64,000 nucleotides of DNA. Origin: Ancistrus triradiatus. Taxonomy: Eukaryota; Chordata; Actinopteri; Siluriformes; Loricariidae. The DNA is taken from positions 124,001 to 188,000 of the forward strand of contig JAJAGP010000560.1 of assembly GCA_025084515.1 (NCBI GenBank), given 5' to 3'. The translations under genes were made by a program, and so were the position numbers. Below, one piece after another: positions 1-11,650 of the stretch (the stretch's first letter is position 1; every line of letters starts with the position of its first letter). The notes beneath the pieces are model-generated. The model made no database searches. It was not told the DNA's origin and saw only the letters and a list, made by a program, of their open reading frames with translations.

Positions 1-211
1 AATAATAATAACTACGTTTTCAGCACCATGGATTTTTTTTCATACATGTCACACTTTGCAGTGAGGGTAGTAGAGACTGCCTTTTCCCAAAATGACTCAT
101 TTGAATGACTGGTTTTTCACAAGCAATATGGTAGAACAAAATAGCACAATCAATGCAAGTGTTTATTGGTGCACTGGGGAAAAACATAAAAGATGCAGAA
201 TCGAGTGGAAG
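1..211. other. Flanking sequence without gene
   Basis: AT-rich sequence with short open frames only and no recognised repeat or coding signal. It leads into the direct repeat that starts near 212. Confidence 0.5.
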
Positions 212-764
212 ATAATAAAGAGTTATTTACAAAGAATATTCAAGCCGAAGAGGTTTCACACGTCACAGAACTATTTATCTTCAAACCACTCTCTACAGTT
301 TCAAATAGCTCTGAGATCTCCAGTATCACCCTCTCACACTCCAAGCCACGAGAGACGAACCTCTTTTATAGCCCTCCCCTAGTGGTTAAACAAAAGAAGG
401 ATGAACCATTGAAGTGTGGGAGGTGAGACAAACATTAAACCCATAACCATACCCTAATATATCTGTCACATGGACACATTAATGAAAAGGGTACAAGACT
501 GGGTACTAATATTTAAAGAGGGGACTGAGAAACACTGAAACACAAAATTAAATGAAAACAAGTTAAACTAGTTAAGGACTCCTCCCTCCTCTCTTAAGAT
601 AGGCCAAGCCACTTGGTCCACACTGGGGATGCTCCAACTTGCCATGGGACAATAAAAGGCCACGTGAAAGCATTTTGGCTCCTTTTCCCTGCCAGAAATC
701 AACACTGAAGTCTTATGTTATTATGGATGAGAAAATAGACTTTTATAAAAAGCATCCATCTCTG
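212..764 (+). repeat. Direct repeat copy A (pair with 3304-3776)
   Basis: Starts at ataataaagagttatttac and runs through several blocks that recur in the same order near 3304-3776. These are the segment with cctctcacac...agaga...aacctcttttatag, the segment gactgagaaacact, and the block aagataggccaagccacttg. The copies differ by many substitutions and small indels, so the duplication is old. Together they bracket about 2.5 kb that includes retroelement fragments, which makes degenerate LTRs possible but unproven. An alternative is two independent copies of one dispersed repeat. Confidence 0.7.
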
Positions 765-1177
765 CAGCCAAGGGTAATGGTTTAATGCCAGATTTAGTAT
801 GGGATTCAGTCACTAGATCATCTAATACTAGTAAATCCCTTCTTAACACCATGTCTTTTGGTAAAAAAACACATCATCGTGGAGTGACATCAGCAGTGTT
901 GGTCACTGAATGTTGGTCGATCTGGTTTACCAAACTAGATTGTACAAAATCCCTTTTAACCAAAGATATAGCACCCCCCATGTCCACCATAGCCTGCAAA
1001 GTTTGTCCAGGCAGTTCGATAAAGTCATTGGATGTCTGTCTATCTGTCTAGGAATTTGAAACCATCCCCGTCCAACAATGATCATTCTAATTTGTCACAA
1101 ATGACACACCTTAACTCTCTGTCCAAAATGTGAACATTTCCATCCTCAGATGAGTGTCCCTTCTCCTTTAAGTGCAA
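765..1177 (-). pseudogene. Possible retropepsin remnant of an LTR retrotransposon
   Basis: On the minus strand around 910-1040 one frame reads LPGQTLQAMVDMGGAISLV, followed further on by a stop. The pattern hydrophobic-V-D-x-G-x-A-I-S-L-V resembles the aspartic protease active site of gypsy-like elements, where the usual motif is D-S/T-G. Here the D-M-G variant would be inactive. The match is short and the frame is broken, so this is only a suggestion. It lies between the direct repeats. Confidence 0.3.
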
Positions 1178-2440
1178 ATAATAATAATAATAATACATTT
1201 TATTTGTAACGCACTTTACATTTGAACACAAATCCCAAAGTGCTACAATATGGAGAAACAATAAAACAACAATTTAAATTAGAAAAACTCACACATACAA
1301 TAAAACAGCAATATAAAATATTAACTATATGATTTTCTAAAAAGGTAAATTTTAAGTCCCTTTTTAAAAGCATCAATCGTCTGTGGTGCCCTGAGATAGT
1401 CCGGGAGAGCATTCCACAGGCGTGGTGCGGCGGCCTCAAAGGCTCGGTCTCCCATTGTTTTGAGCCGTGTCCTGGGCTGAAGTAAACAGTGCCGCTGGCC
1501 AGACGGAGTTCTGGGTGAGGTGTGTGGTGTGAGGAGATCAGTGAGATAGGTTGGGACATCACCATGGAGACAGTGGTGGGTGTGCAGGAGAACCTTGTAT
1601 TCTATGCGAAGGTGAATGGGGAGTCCAGTGAAGGTTGTGGAGGATGGGGGTGATGTGCTCATGTTTCCGCACCCTCACCAAGACCCTGGCAGCGCAGTTT
1701 TGAACATACTGGAGCTTTTGAAGGCTCTTGCCAGGGATCCCGATGAGGAGTGCATTACAATAGTCCAATCTGGAGGAGACAAAAGCATGGACGAGCTTCT
1801 CTGCAGCTGGGAGGGAAAGTGAGGAGCATAGTTTAGAAATATTACGTAAGTGGAAGAATGCTGTTTTGCAGATATGGTTGATGTGATTGTCAAATGAAAG
1901 GTTGGGATCAAACCTGACCCCAAGGTTAATTACACAAGGAGAGAGGGGAATGCTGTGGCCAAAAAGAGAAATTGACCTGATTAGAGACGATTGAAGTTGA
2001 TGGGAGGTGCCAATTTGAATGGCTTCTGTTTTTGAGCCGTTCAGCTGCAGAAAATTCTGGCTCATCCATGCCCCCATCTCCTCCAGACAGGACTTTAGGC
2101 GGCTAATAATAGCAGAGGGAGGGGCAGAGGGGATAACCTTAAGGTAGAGTTGTGTGTCGTCAGCATAACAATGGAAATTAAATCCATGCTTGCCGACGAC
2201 ACAGCCGAGGGGAAGCATGTAAATTGTAAACAGGGTTGGGCCGAGAACAGAGCCCTGGGAGACCCCACAGGACACAATGTGGGGGCAAGATTTAGCATTC
2301 CCCATGACCACGTACTCGGTCCTATCAGTAAGATAGGAATGAAACCAGTGAAGGGCAGTGTCAGTGATGCCAATATGATGCTGTAGGCGATGTAGAAGAA
2401 TCTGATGATTGATAGTGTCAAACGCAGCAGAGAATGTACA
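1178..2440 (-). mobile_element. L2-like LINE, 5'-truncated, reverse transcriptase pseudogene
   Basis: Read on the minus strand, the translation starts FSAAFDTINHQILLHRLQHH. It continues with the reverse transcriptase core GVSQGSVLGPTLF and FHCYADDTQLYL, where YADD is the catalytic box, then NLGVRFDPNLSF, SSRLDYCNALL, and ends RAFEAAAPRLWNALPDYLR. The frame shifts near 2311 and near 1600. The 3' end is marked by an (AAT)n tract at about 1178-1198 (TTA repeats on the element strand), as in L2-clade elements. The 5' end stops abruptly inside the reverse transcriptase domain, typical of truncated LINE insertion. It is joined directly to Penelope-like sequence at about 2440. Confidence 0.88.
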
Positions 2441-3050
2441 GCTGAGTCCTGTCCTGATGACCTGGCTCTTCTATATTGTGCCATGAACCTGTGCAGTGGT
2501 TGTTCTCACCGCACTCCTCACTGCACTGCACAGCATACACAACGTTGTTCAGTTTTTGCTTTGTCTTTGGGATGAACCAGTTTTTTTCTGTGTGTTGCTG
2601 GGTCTGAAGAGCACTGGGAGGTTATGCTTAGAGAAGATTCTTCTGAGTCTCTCAGACAATTCTTCCACATATGTGACGACAATGTTTTTGCGCCTGTTGT
2701 TCTGTTCCTCACTGGCTGATTTCCGAGGTTCTTCTAAATGTTGCTTTGCTGCCTTGACGAAGGCCCTCTTGGGGTAGCCACTTGATTCGAGTGTTCTATT
2801 GATGTGTGTGTGTTTCTTTCCTTTTCCTTCTGTCTTGGAGGGAATGCTCTCTACCTGGTGATATAAGGCCCTGATGACCCCAAGTTTGTGTTTCAGTGTG
2901 CGATGGGAGTCAGAGAGTAGGTACTGATCTGTGTGTGGGTTTCTGGTAAACCTCAGTGTTGAGGGTTCCATCATCCTCAATGACCACAGCACAGTCCAGG
3001 ATTGGTAGCCTCTTTTCATTGGTGTTATCGTTTAAAAGGGTCTCTATCAC
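2441..3050 (-). mobile_element. Penelope-like element fragment (end of reverse transcriptase and start of GIY-YIG nuclease)
   Basis: The minus-strand translation reads RLPILDCAVVIEDDGTLN and TEVYQKPTH, then YLLSDSHRTLKHKLGVIRAL, GYPKRAFVKAAKQH and EELSERLRRIFSKHN. This is the usual tail of vertebrate Penelope-like reverse transcriptases. It is followed by NVVYAVQCSEECG and EQPLHRFMAQYRRARSSGQD, belonging to the GIY-YIG endonuclease. The YIG half of the nuclease signature seems deleted between CG and EQPL. Frameshifts occur near 2935 and 2500. Only a middle piece survives: the LINE abuts its downstream end and SCAN-like sequence on the other strand abuts its upstream end. Confidence 0.82.
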
Positions 3051-3290
3051 TGCTGGATGAAACCAGAGTCGCGTAGCAAGGAGCAGATTGGAGAGACTGT
3101 GATTCTGGAGCAGCTGCTGCGAGATCTGCCAGGAGATATCTGTACATGGGTCCAGGAACATGAGCCAGCAAATGGACTGGATGCAGCACAACTGGCCCAA
3201 CAGTATCTGAACGCTCGTCGTGCAATGGCCCGTTCTTCACCAACCTCACGGTGGGAGTTAAGGACTGCCAGAAGTCATGGCTAACTTGAG
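3051..3290 (+). pseudogene. SCAN-like gag capsid fragment of a gypsy-type retrotransposon
   Basis: A plus-strand open stretch encodes PESRSKEQIGETVILEQLL, then LPGDICTWVQEHEP and LDAAQLAQQYLNARR before a stop at about 3282. The spacing of EQ-LL-LP-W-V-EH-P is that of the SCAN domain. In fishes this fold is found in the capsid of Gmr1-like gypsy retrotransposons, from which the vertebrate SCAN domain is thought to derive. No zinc knuckle or polymerase follows. The fragment sits directly before direct repeat copy B, which would fit an LTR element reduced by deletion, but this is inference. Confidence 0.62.
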
Positions 3291-3303
3291 TGTTGAAGTT
3301 GAA

Positions 3304-3776
3304 GTTAATAAAGAGTTATTTACAAAAATATACAAGCCAGAGAGGTTTCAAACATCACAAAACTTTCTCTTCACCCTCTACAGTTTTCAATAGCTCTGGG
3401 ATGTACAGCATTATCCTCTCACACTGCCAGCCATGAGAGACTAACCTCTTTTATAGTTCACTTCTTAAACCAAAAGTTAAACACATCATTGTACGCTAAT
3501 ATACCTGACACACATACATATTACTAAAAGGGTACAACACTGATGACCAGTATTAAGCAGGCGACTGAGAAACACTTAAACAGTAAATTAAATAAAGAAC
3601 TTTCCCCCTTAAGATAGGCCAAGCCACTTGGTCCATACTGGGCATGCTCCAACTTTAACTGGGACTGTAAAAGACCAGGTAAAACCATTTTTATTTCCTT
3701 TGCCCTGCCAGAAACCAACACGATACCTCATGCAAGTATGCATGAGAAAATATGCATGTATAAGATGCATCTGTTT
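3304..3776 (+). repeat. Direct repeat copy B (pair with 212-764)
   Basis: Starts gttaataaagagttatttac and shares with copy A the blocks containing cctctcacac, gactgagaaacact, aagataggccaagccacttg and ccctgccagaaa, in the same order. It is shorter than copy A by small deletions. Confidence 0.7.
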
Positions 3777-6055
3777 CTGTCTAGCAAATCCTGCAAAATA
3801 ATAATGACCTGACAAATCAGGTGAATTACCTGTCACATCAATTTAACACTTTTTATCCTGGTCAGGGTGGGGTCTACAACCTATTTTGGAATTCAAACAG
3901 GGCAAGCAAGCATGTACACTGACTGGGTACTGGTGTAAAACAAATATTTCATGACACAATGTCCAATGAGCAGAACAAAATATGTCTGGTGAATCTTTTG
4001 TATTCTGTTTTAAGTGGACATTGGGACCTTGAGAGCACACGCAATGTGAGAAGTCAATCAGTGACTATCCCATTCTGCCCCATTTCAAACAAAGTAATCA
4101 TAAAAAGATTAGACTGTCCCACTCCTGCCAGGCACATATGGTCATATACAAAATGGTGGGCACCCCTGGTCAAATTACACAATTTGTTGGTTTTATAAAT
4201 GAAAAGACATTAACTCTTACTGGGAACAAACTTAAACATAACAAATGTTCTGCACTTTAATGATCCATTAACCATGTTAGTTCTTTAACCAGATCAAGTT
4301 CTAAGACCACACAGAATACCCTGGAGGGTCGTGTGGAAAGGTGCCCAAAATTTAGCATATGCCAACTGTTTAGTTTACTTTTTTTCCAATGTTTCGAACA
4401 TATGCATCACAATTTACAAAATGGTGTTATATTTCAGTTTATGCTATGAAGAAGTTGTACTAACTTCTTTTCGTTTAGGGAATCAATTGAACAGGAGCAC
4501 CCAAACAGGCTTGTAAGGTTGTTGGGAAAACTGGAGCCCGCTAGCATTTTCATAATGTGCAAAAAATATGTAGTAACGTTCAGCGTTGACAGGCACTCCA
4601 AATCATCCAAATTTAAACCTTCTCTGTTTATAAGCCAATGAAACCAGAGGAGTACTATCAATTATAGGGCAATTGTACAGTGACAACAGAAGCTTTCAAG
4701 ACATAGCAATACCGCTGTAAGATTGCGAGATGTGATTTGCGAGCTTTCTGAGCTCTTTGTTAGCAAGCACAGAGTTAGTCTTGCAACGATAGTAGTGCTG
4801 TTACGTCACGTAATGACAGAGGTCTTGGTGAAAGTCAGCATGAGCTTGAAGTGGTCTGGTGGGCCAATTTTTCATGAATGTCAATAGTCTGTGTAGTCTT
4901 ACTTATTTAATTGCATGACTATATTTATCTTATGAAATTGGGTTGGCAATAGCACTACAAAACCCACTGATCAGTCATATGACCGTAGGAAATGTACAAA
5001 TTGTTCCATGTCTATCATATTTCAGTTTCGTAAGGGTAGTCTATTGTATGTCATGCTACTAAGCGAAGACAATTGAGTTCAAATATTGGCTCTGTCATGC
5101 TGCTACTATTGTGGCATTGTGCATGTGATGCCCTTGGGATGCTTGTAATGCAGGGATTTTCAGTTCCTCCAGTTTGGTGGAATTACTTTCTCAGGACTTG
5201 TCTTTAGTAAGAGAAATCCATGCTCAAATGGCACTTGGATAAGATGGCCATTCTATTTACTGGCCTCGTAAAAGTCTGGTATTGATTTGGCAGAATGTAT
5301 TGCATCGTTATCTTGCTTAGTGATATGCCACCCGTTGGGCGAGGTATTTTGACTAGATCTGAGCAGTTAAGGTACTTCTATACACTACAGATTTCATTGT
5401 GCTGCTGCTGTCAACAGTCACATCATCAGTAAAGACAAGTGAGGAGTTTCCTTGGCAGCTACACACATCCATGTCACCATGTTTCTTGGATGAAGTGCAA
5501 TGTGTTGGATCGGGATTTTTTACTACACACTCTCCGCATTCCATCTGTCTATATAACTATGTCCCAGAACTATATAAGGTTTATGTACGCTTACCAAACT
5601 GTAATCTGGCCATGGTTCAGCAGTTTCTTTTTGCACTTCTTTGTGCACTCCTGTGGTCATCTGAGATCTGAGAAGTTGTTTGTGACATTTTTTATGCTCG
5701 TCAGTGCATTTTTGCTTCTTAATGTACCAAGAAATTGGAGTTTATAGTTTGCCCTGATAATGGGCTGTTCTCTTGGCACTGACAGTTATTGGGTCCCTTG
5801 TTGAGAGACGGCAACAGCTAATGCAAATGACACATCTCAAATCAACTGTGCGCCCTTTGTTAGCTCTTTGTGCATGAACAAATTATTAAATGAAACACAG
5901 CTGGCCAGGAAAAAATAAGGCCCCAGTTGGTCCGCATTCTAAATACTGAGCAAAGTGTTGCTAAGTGCTGGTTTTTGTAATATTTAAGGTTAGAATGTAG
6001 AGAGGAAGCAAGGAATGTAGACTAAAGGTGTAAAGCGGGGCATGACTTGGTGAAC
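3777..6055. other. Gene-free stretch with a possible DNA-transposon fragment
   Basis: No coding exon is seen. Around 4150-4450 the words gtgggcacccctggtcaaat and gtgcccaaaatttagc resemble ends of a fish Tc1-like family, at low confidence. Around 5360-5950 both strands carry short open frames that look like a decayed transposon but match nothing I can name. The rest is AT-rich and unremarkable. Confidence 0.4.
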
Positions 6056-6785
6056 TTTGTGAACTCAGAATTAGAATTTAGAACTATTTTCAGTATTTCC
6101 TGCAAAAATATGATCTAACTCATCATTCGATTTTACACCAGTCCTGAATGTAGATAGAGAACCCAATTAAACAATCAAGACAAAAAAAGTTGTACTCTGT
6201 CATTTATTTATTGAGGGAAATGATCCAATATTGCATATCAGTGAGTGAGAAAAGTATGTCAAACTCTAGAGTTAGCAGTTCATTACAAGGTGATTCAGAT
6301 GTTGTCAATCAATGGGATGACAATCAAGGGGGCTCCTGTTGTAGTTAAAGGACAGGGATTCATCAAATTCTGACCTTCATGACACTTCAATTGTGGAAGT
6401 GTACCATGGCATGAAGAAAGGAGATTTCAGACAGATTAGTGTACAAATGGAGGGAATTCAAGACCACTGTTACCCTCTCAAGGAGTGATCAACCAACAAG
6501 GATCACTCCAAGATCAAGGAATGTAATAGTCTGTGAGATCACAAATGACCCCATCACAACTTCTAAACAGCTAAAAGCAGAAATCTACTGCTCTCCAAAA
6601 AGAAAATTTTTTTATTAGGTTTTGTAGACGGATGAGACCAAAATATAACTATATGGTTTAAAGGAAGTGTTATGTGTGAAGGAAGGATAACATTGCATTC
6701 TATCGTAAAAACCTTATTCCATCTGTGAAACATGGTGGTGGTACTACAGTGGTTTTGCCGCATCTGAACCAGGCTTGTCATAGGT
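6056..6785 (+). mobile_element. Tc1-like element, internally deleted copy (family 1)
   Basis: Begins with a decayed terminal repeat (tttgtgaac...) and then the subterminal words catttatttattgaggg and atgatccaatattgcatatc, which recur inverted in the copies at 25245 and 39215. A fragment of the transposase N-terminal region follows (VYKWREFKTTVTL-like), then a jump to the KHGGGT region. The middle and the C-terminal catalytic part are missing. The right terminus is lost. Confidence 0.8.
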
Positions 6786-6904
6786 GCATATCCAGAAGGC
6801 TACAAAATGATGTACCCTGTAACACAAACTTGATCAAATATTAATTGTATTACCCACAGTGACAACATGAATGACATGATCTGAGAGAGTCATGCCACAT
6901 AAGA

Positions 6905-7160
6905 GGAGTTTGTATGTTAGTTTGTTTAATGTTGCATCAGCATCGGTGGCTATTTATGACAGGAGTAAGGTTACGTCGATACTAGTCAGTATTAACCTAA
7001 TGCATGACTACCAGTTAACCTAATGCATGTCTTTTGAATGTGGGAGGAAATCTGGGGAAACCCATGTGGACACAGGAAGTATATCCACAGGCAGAGTCAA
7101 AGGTCGGGATCGAACCGGGGATCTTTGGAGCTCCTGCCGCCCGTACATAACAGGAGAACT
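6905..7160 (-). repeat. Dispersed repeat H, minus-strand copy
   Basis: Contains aacctaatgcatgtcttttg and aatgtgggaggaaatctggg, the reverse of the block in the copies at 23913 and 45118 with caaagacatg and tttcctcccacagtc. The outer end around 6920-6960 matches the inverted tail of the copy at 30310. The bases tcgggatcgaaccgggg give a tRNA-B-box-like word. Confidence 0.65.
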
Positions 7161-7559
7161 GTGTAAAATCACAGCATTCATACTACTTGTACTTAATCTC
7201 ACCCAAACAATGTATGTACAGTGGTATACAGTAGTGATCAACATAAAATAATTTCGTTATCCCAAAGATGAAAGACTTCTTCAGTTCATCTTGGCAGCAT
7301 GCTACTGGAGAACCCTCCATGGCATACTACATATTGTAATACAACATGGACCTTTTTAAAACCACAGTCAAGAGACAGCAAGAGTAACATTCAGCTCAAA
7401 ACCCTAGACTATACTGTATATATAATATATTATCCAACTCATCCGGTTTCAACTTTGTCCATTTGACTACTACAAATGAATCTTATGAGGGACTACCCCA
7501 TAGTGATGTTAGTCACCTGGCTGAAAGTGTGGTAGCCTTTGGTAGCCTGGCCTGTGGTA

Positions 7560-7736
7560 TTACTTTGGTAGCCTAGTGGTTAAGGTCCTGGACTGTGGAA
7601 TAAAAGGTCCAGGGATCAAATCCCACCTCTGCCAAGCTGCCACTGTTGGGTCCTTGAGCAAGGCCCTTAACCCACAATGGCTTGGATTGTAAGAATGTAT
7701 CAATTGTAAGGGTGCCTGCTAAAAGACGTAAATGTG
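7560..7736 (+). mobile_element. tRNA-derived SINE
   Basis: The head is ggtagcctagtggttaag (A box), with a B-box-like gggatcaaatccc about 45 bases on. The body is ttgagcaaggcccttaaccc, and the tail is tgcctgctaaaagacgtaaa. It belongs to the same family as the copies at 17738, 17949, 26715, 44871 and 51189. Confidence 0.88.
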
Positions 7737-10079
7737 GTAAAACAACTTCTCACATATTATTTGTTTGGTATGTACTGTTTAACGTCCATCCGATCAACGT
7801 CCATTCGCTTTACCAGCAGAGGTCTTAAGAAACATAATAGAAAATAAAAATCAGTCTTTTACACATCTAAATTACATCCGAATGGCAGAAGGCTAGTACG
7901 AGCGAACCCTTGTGACACCTGCTGACTGAAAAGAGATTCGCAGTCTTGAAAGGAGTGAAAAATATATTATAAAAATATTTTATAAAAGATACACAAGTAA
8001 GACTGATTGTCTTGTACAGTACAGTACTGTACTAAAGGTTTTTATACTGTGTGTAAATTAATATTATCATTTAAAATAACACACTATGTGCATAGTATCC
8101 ATGTGACGAGCATAATGCGGACATTAAACAGCAGATACCTCTACTAAATTGCACATACACCATATACTGCCATTTCACACACCGCTGTAGACACACGTTT
8201 GTGGGGAACCTGTTTTCAATAAAACCTCGAAGTCCAGCACTGTAAGTCTTATGGTAGCTAAGAACCATGCTGAGCAGTGGCAGATTTCAGTCAGTGGAAA
8301 TGCCTATTTTTATTCATTAGTGATGTAAGGCATCCTTGGACACACTACATTAATTGTCAGCTGATCCCTGACTTCTTGTGGACTACTCCAGCTTTAGAAC
8401 CATTTGTAGCATTTCACTACACTGACATAGATGTACACATGCACATATGCAGTCGACGTTAAAGCCATTTCGTGTGGACTAATTGTCATACAATGTGGAT
8501 ATGGGAACCAGATGCTATTCGCCCAAGTCAGTTTTCCAGTGTGGTTTTCCTATTCCAGCCTAACCACCAACACTATGATTTCACTGACAAGCACCAGCCG
8601 CTTGTGGTAATCTCTTCTTGCACACTGTCTTCTGATTGCTTACATCCCTGTGCTCCATTAGATTTCCCCCTCAAAAAACATTCCCTAAGGACTGCTTAAG
8701 GGCTCTTACTCAATACTAATATACCCAAAGAGGAATATAATAATATACCCCTTGCCTTAGCTCTCTTTTTTGGCTCCCCAGGCTTGGTGTACCACAAGTG
8801 GTTTTGTGTTCATTTGTTGAGTTCTAAGCTAAAGCATTAAAGTCTCTGCCTGAGAGTGCAGCTGCAGTTGTTCCTTTGTTATCGGCATGATGTATTGGCT
8901 TGTTCGCCTGCACATCCTAAGGCTGAGTTCTTGTGTTGTGTTTGTATAACCTTGACAAACTTATGAGGTAACTTTGGTAACCTGAGGTAACTTGTAGATA
9001 TAACTGCATATACCAGCACATGTTATATATCATGCATTGTCATATTCAATGGATCAAGTGACTAATCGCAATTCAACATGTGGATGATTGCAATTTGCTG
9101 GGCAGTTTAACAGTTCAACAGAGGCCTTTGTGTCTGCAGATTTACATCAAGTGCTCTGCTATTCCTCAGAGTCAAGAACTTCCTCAGTTAAGTGGAGGCC
9201 AGACGAAATTACTCTTTTTATAGCCATGTTTTACAACAATTGCCACCCAGGACTTATTCCATTCAGAGTTGTACATAGACTTTGTTATATATAAGCCGCC
9301 ACACTATTAAGCACAATTTCTGTTTGGTCTCACTTTGCTGCAGGATTTCAATCAAGAATTATATATATGTATCAAAGTCCACCAAGATTTCATTGTAGCA
9401 GGGTCACGGGGGTTCACTAGGCCAGGAGAGACTTATAATGGGTTTGGGCCTCCTAAGTCTTCTCTGCTCATTTTTGTGGTAACTATTCAACCACCAGCAA
9501 AACGGATCACAAATGCTCCTGATTGTGATCTATCTGCTTGACTGACTTGTAACAAACTTTTTAAATGGCCCTGTCACAGTTGTTTGAAATGACAATAGAT
9601 TGATTCCTTGTTGACTTTGGGTTCCTTTTATAGAGAAAATTAAATACACAAAAACAGAAAAGTGCATATATAACAGAGTAGATGTTAAGTGAGGCTTCAG
9701 AAGAAAAAGGCATTGCTGCCATAGAGAACTTCAGCAGTGATATTTAGATCTAACAAGACTGATTTATCCTGAGCAAGCAGAATGCTAAATGATTGTTTAC
9801 ACTCCTGTAAAACCTAGAGTCCACTTAATTCTATTTTAAAAAATCATGTTTTGTTGTACTACACAATCCACAATTCCAAAATAAAGTCTAGATCTAGCTA
9901 GTTTAGGTAATGCATTTGCTATGAAAGTTAAGAACAAACCTAATTTGATATTATACAACACAACCTTATATATACACCAATATATACAATAGTTACCATA
10001 AACTGAAACTTGTGGATTCTTGACATTTGCATTGCATTATGAGGTTCATACTTCTTTTCCCTGCAAAATACACCAAGTC
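7737..10079. other. Gene-free stretch
   Basis: No exon and no repeat that I recognise. There are several short open frames of 60-75 codons without homology by eye, and AT-rich microsatellite-like words. Confidence 0.5.
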
Positions 10080-10425
10080 TATGGAGATGTGTAAATTACT
10101 TTTGCCAAGGTCACTGACATAACCCCATACCATGACAATCCCTGGCTTTTGGACTTGTTCTTGATAACAGTCTGGATGGTCTTTAGTCTGGAGCACAAGG
10201 CATCAATTTTGTTCCAAAAAAGACCTGGAATACTGATTGGTCTGACCACAATACACATTTCCACTCTGTGATGGTCCATCCCTGGTGCATGTGAGCCCCG
10301 AGAAGTCAGCATTGCTTCAGGATATGGTTAACATAATGCTTCTTTTTTGCACAGTGAAGTTTGAAGTGGCATTTGTAAATGTAACTGTATTGTAGTCCTT
10401 GACAAAGGTTTGCCAAAGTCATCAC
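10080..10425 (-). mobile_element. Tc1-like transposase fragment (family 2)
   Basis: The minus strand contains KDHPDCYQEQVQKPGIVMVWG and, in another frame, DQSVFQVF-like sequence. The same family is seen at 41455-42573, which shares cataccatgacagagcc-like words. Both termini are missing and the frame is broken. Confidence 0.75.
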
Positions 10426-10439
10426 TTATTGGTTGGACC

Positions 10440-10653
10440 AGTTGGTTGGGAGAGATAGTTGGACCAGATCGTATTAAGGGGTTTCATAGCAAAGCGGGTA
10501 AATACATATGCACTCACATCTGACATTTTTTTTTTAGGCAAGTTATTTTTTCTTTCCACTTCAACCAGTTACATGAAATCCAAATACAATGTATTTTCAT
10601 TCCAGATTGTCAAAAAAACCACCTAGGGGGTGAATACATTTACAAGGCACTGC
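10440..10653 (+). mobile_element. Tc1-like element, isolated 3' end
   Basis: Ends gggggtgaatacatttacaa followed by ggcactgca, which looks like the terminal inverted repeat of a fish Tc1-like family. Subterminal words such as ttacatgaaatccaaataca also fit. No transposase remains. Confidence 0.55.
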
Positions 10654-11557
10654 AATATTGTGTAATATGTGTCAGAAAAATTACAACAAAAGTAGTTCAC
10701 TGATGGACACAATCATCTGTCAATCATATCATTAAAAGGAACAGTAAATGTACCACCAAAATGGTTGCCTCAAACTCCAGCTGAAAATAAATTGAGGGGT
10801 ATTCAGGAAACTGGTGAAAGTGTAACTAAGAATTAGTGACAAAATAACAAGGCTTTTTTCACTTTCACCCTGATGTGAATAATACTAGTTCTGAATTTCA
10901 CCACAAAGAAACTCTCCTGCATGTGAATAAATACATAAAAAAAAAACTTCCTACGCATGATCTTTTCCAAAATAACAAGTGGGAGCATGTACCCAAACTC
11001 TATCTATCCATTTAAAATAAGAGGCTTTTTAATTATCATTTTCACGGAGTCATAGTCAATGTTGATGGCAGTCTGTGGAACACATTTATATGTGGTATAT
11101 CTAAAGCCTTATAATACCATGAATATTATATTATTGCAGCCAAATAATTTATGCACCACCAAGACATTTAAGCAGTGCTAAACCTGTATAAACAGCATAC
11201 CTTGCCATTTAAAAATGTATACAGTATATGTTTTCCCATTAACACTGTGATCTTACAAGATTAAAAGCCCAAAGTGTGTCTCAGGTGAAAAGGGGCTTTT
11301 TTCATAATAGGAAAAAGATTCCTTTGACAGTATTTGAATGAGGTTGTCACAGCCATAGTCAGAACCATTAATACAAGTCTTCTGTTGCTTGGGCTCTGTA
11401 ACAATTGGCTACAGTCTGACCTTAATATATTATCAATCTTCACATAATATAGAAGTGTGGAGTGTCTGAGTGATGGTGATTGATTTTAAATTGAAATCAA
11501 TTTTAACTGTCCCTCACAGAGGTAGTATTTCTACATGTAGTATATAACCTGTAAACT
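10654..11557. other. Gene-free stretch
   Basis: AT-rich sequence without recognised exon or repeat. Confidence 0.5.
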
Positions 11558-11650
11558 AGGGATGAACCGATACCACTTTTTTCCTTCCGATACCGATACC
11601 TGAAAAACAAGTATCGGCTGATACCAAATACCGATACCAATACCAACTCT
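11558..11650. repeat. CCGATA-rich repeat
   Basis: Starts agggatgaaccgatacc and contains several ccgatacc and ataccgatacc words plus one inverted gtatcggctga. This kind of repeat is widespread in vertebrates as the end of a hAT-like non-autonomous element. The assignment to hAT is from memory. Confidence 0.5.

Noticed and set aside
1616..2386. Plus-strand open frames across the LINE
   Set aside because: They are antisense shadows of the minus-strand reverse transcriptase, whose YADD and QGSVLGP motifs are unmistakable.
2496..2777. 93-codon plus-strand frame
   Set aside because: Antisense of the Penelope-like fragment; no own homology.
7560..7736. Functional tRNA gene suggested by A and B boxes
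   Set aside because: The sequence continues into a SINE body and tail shared with several other copies, and no cloverleaf with an anticodon stem can be drawn.
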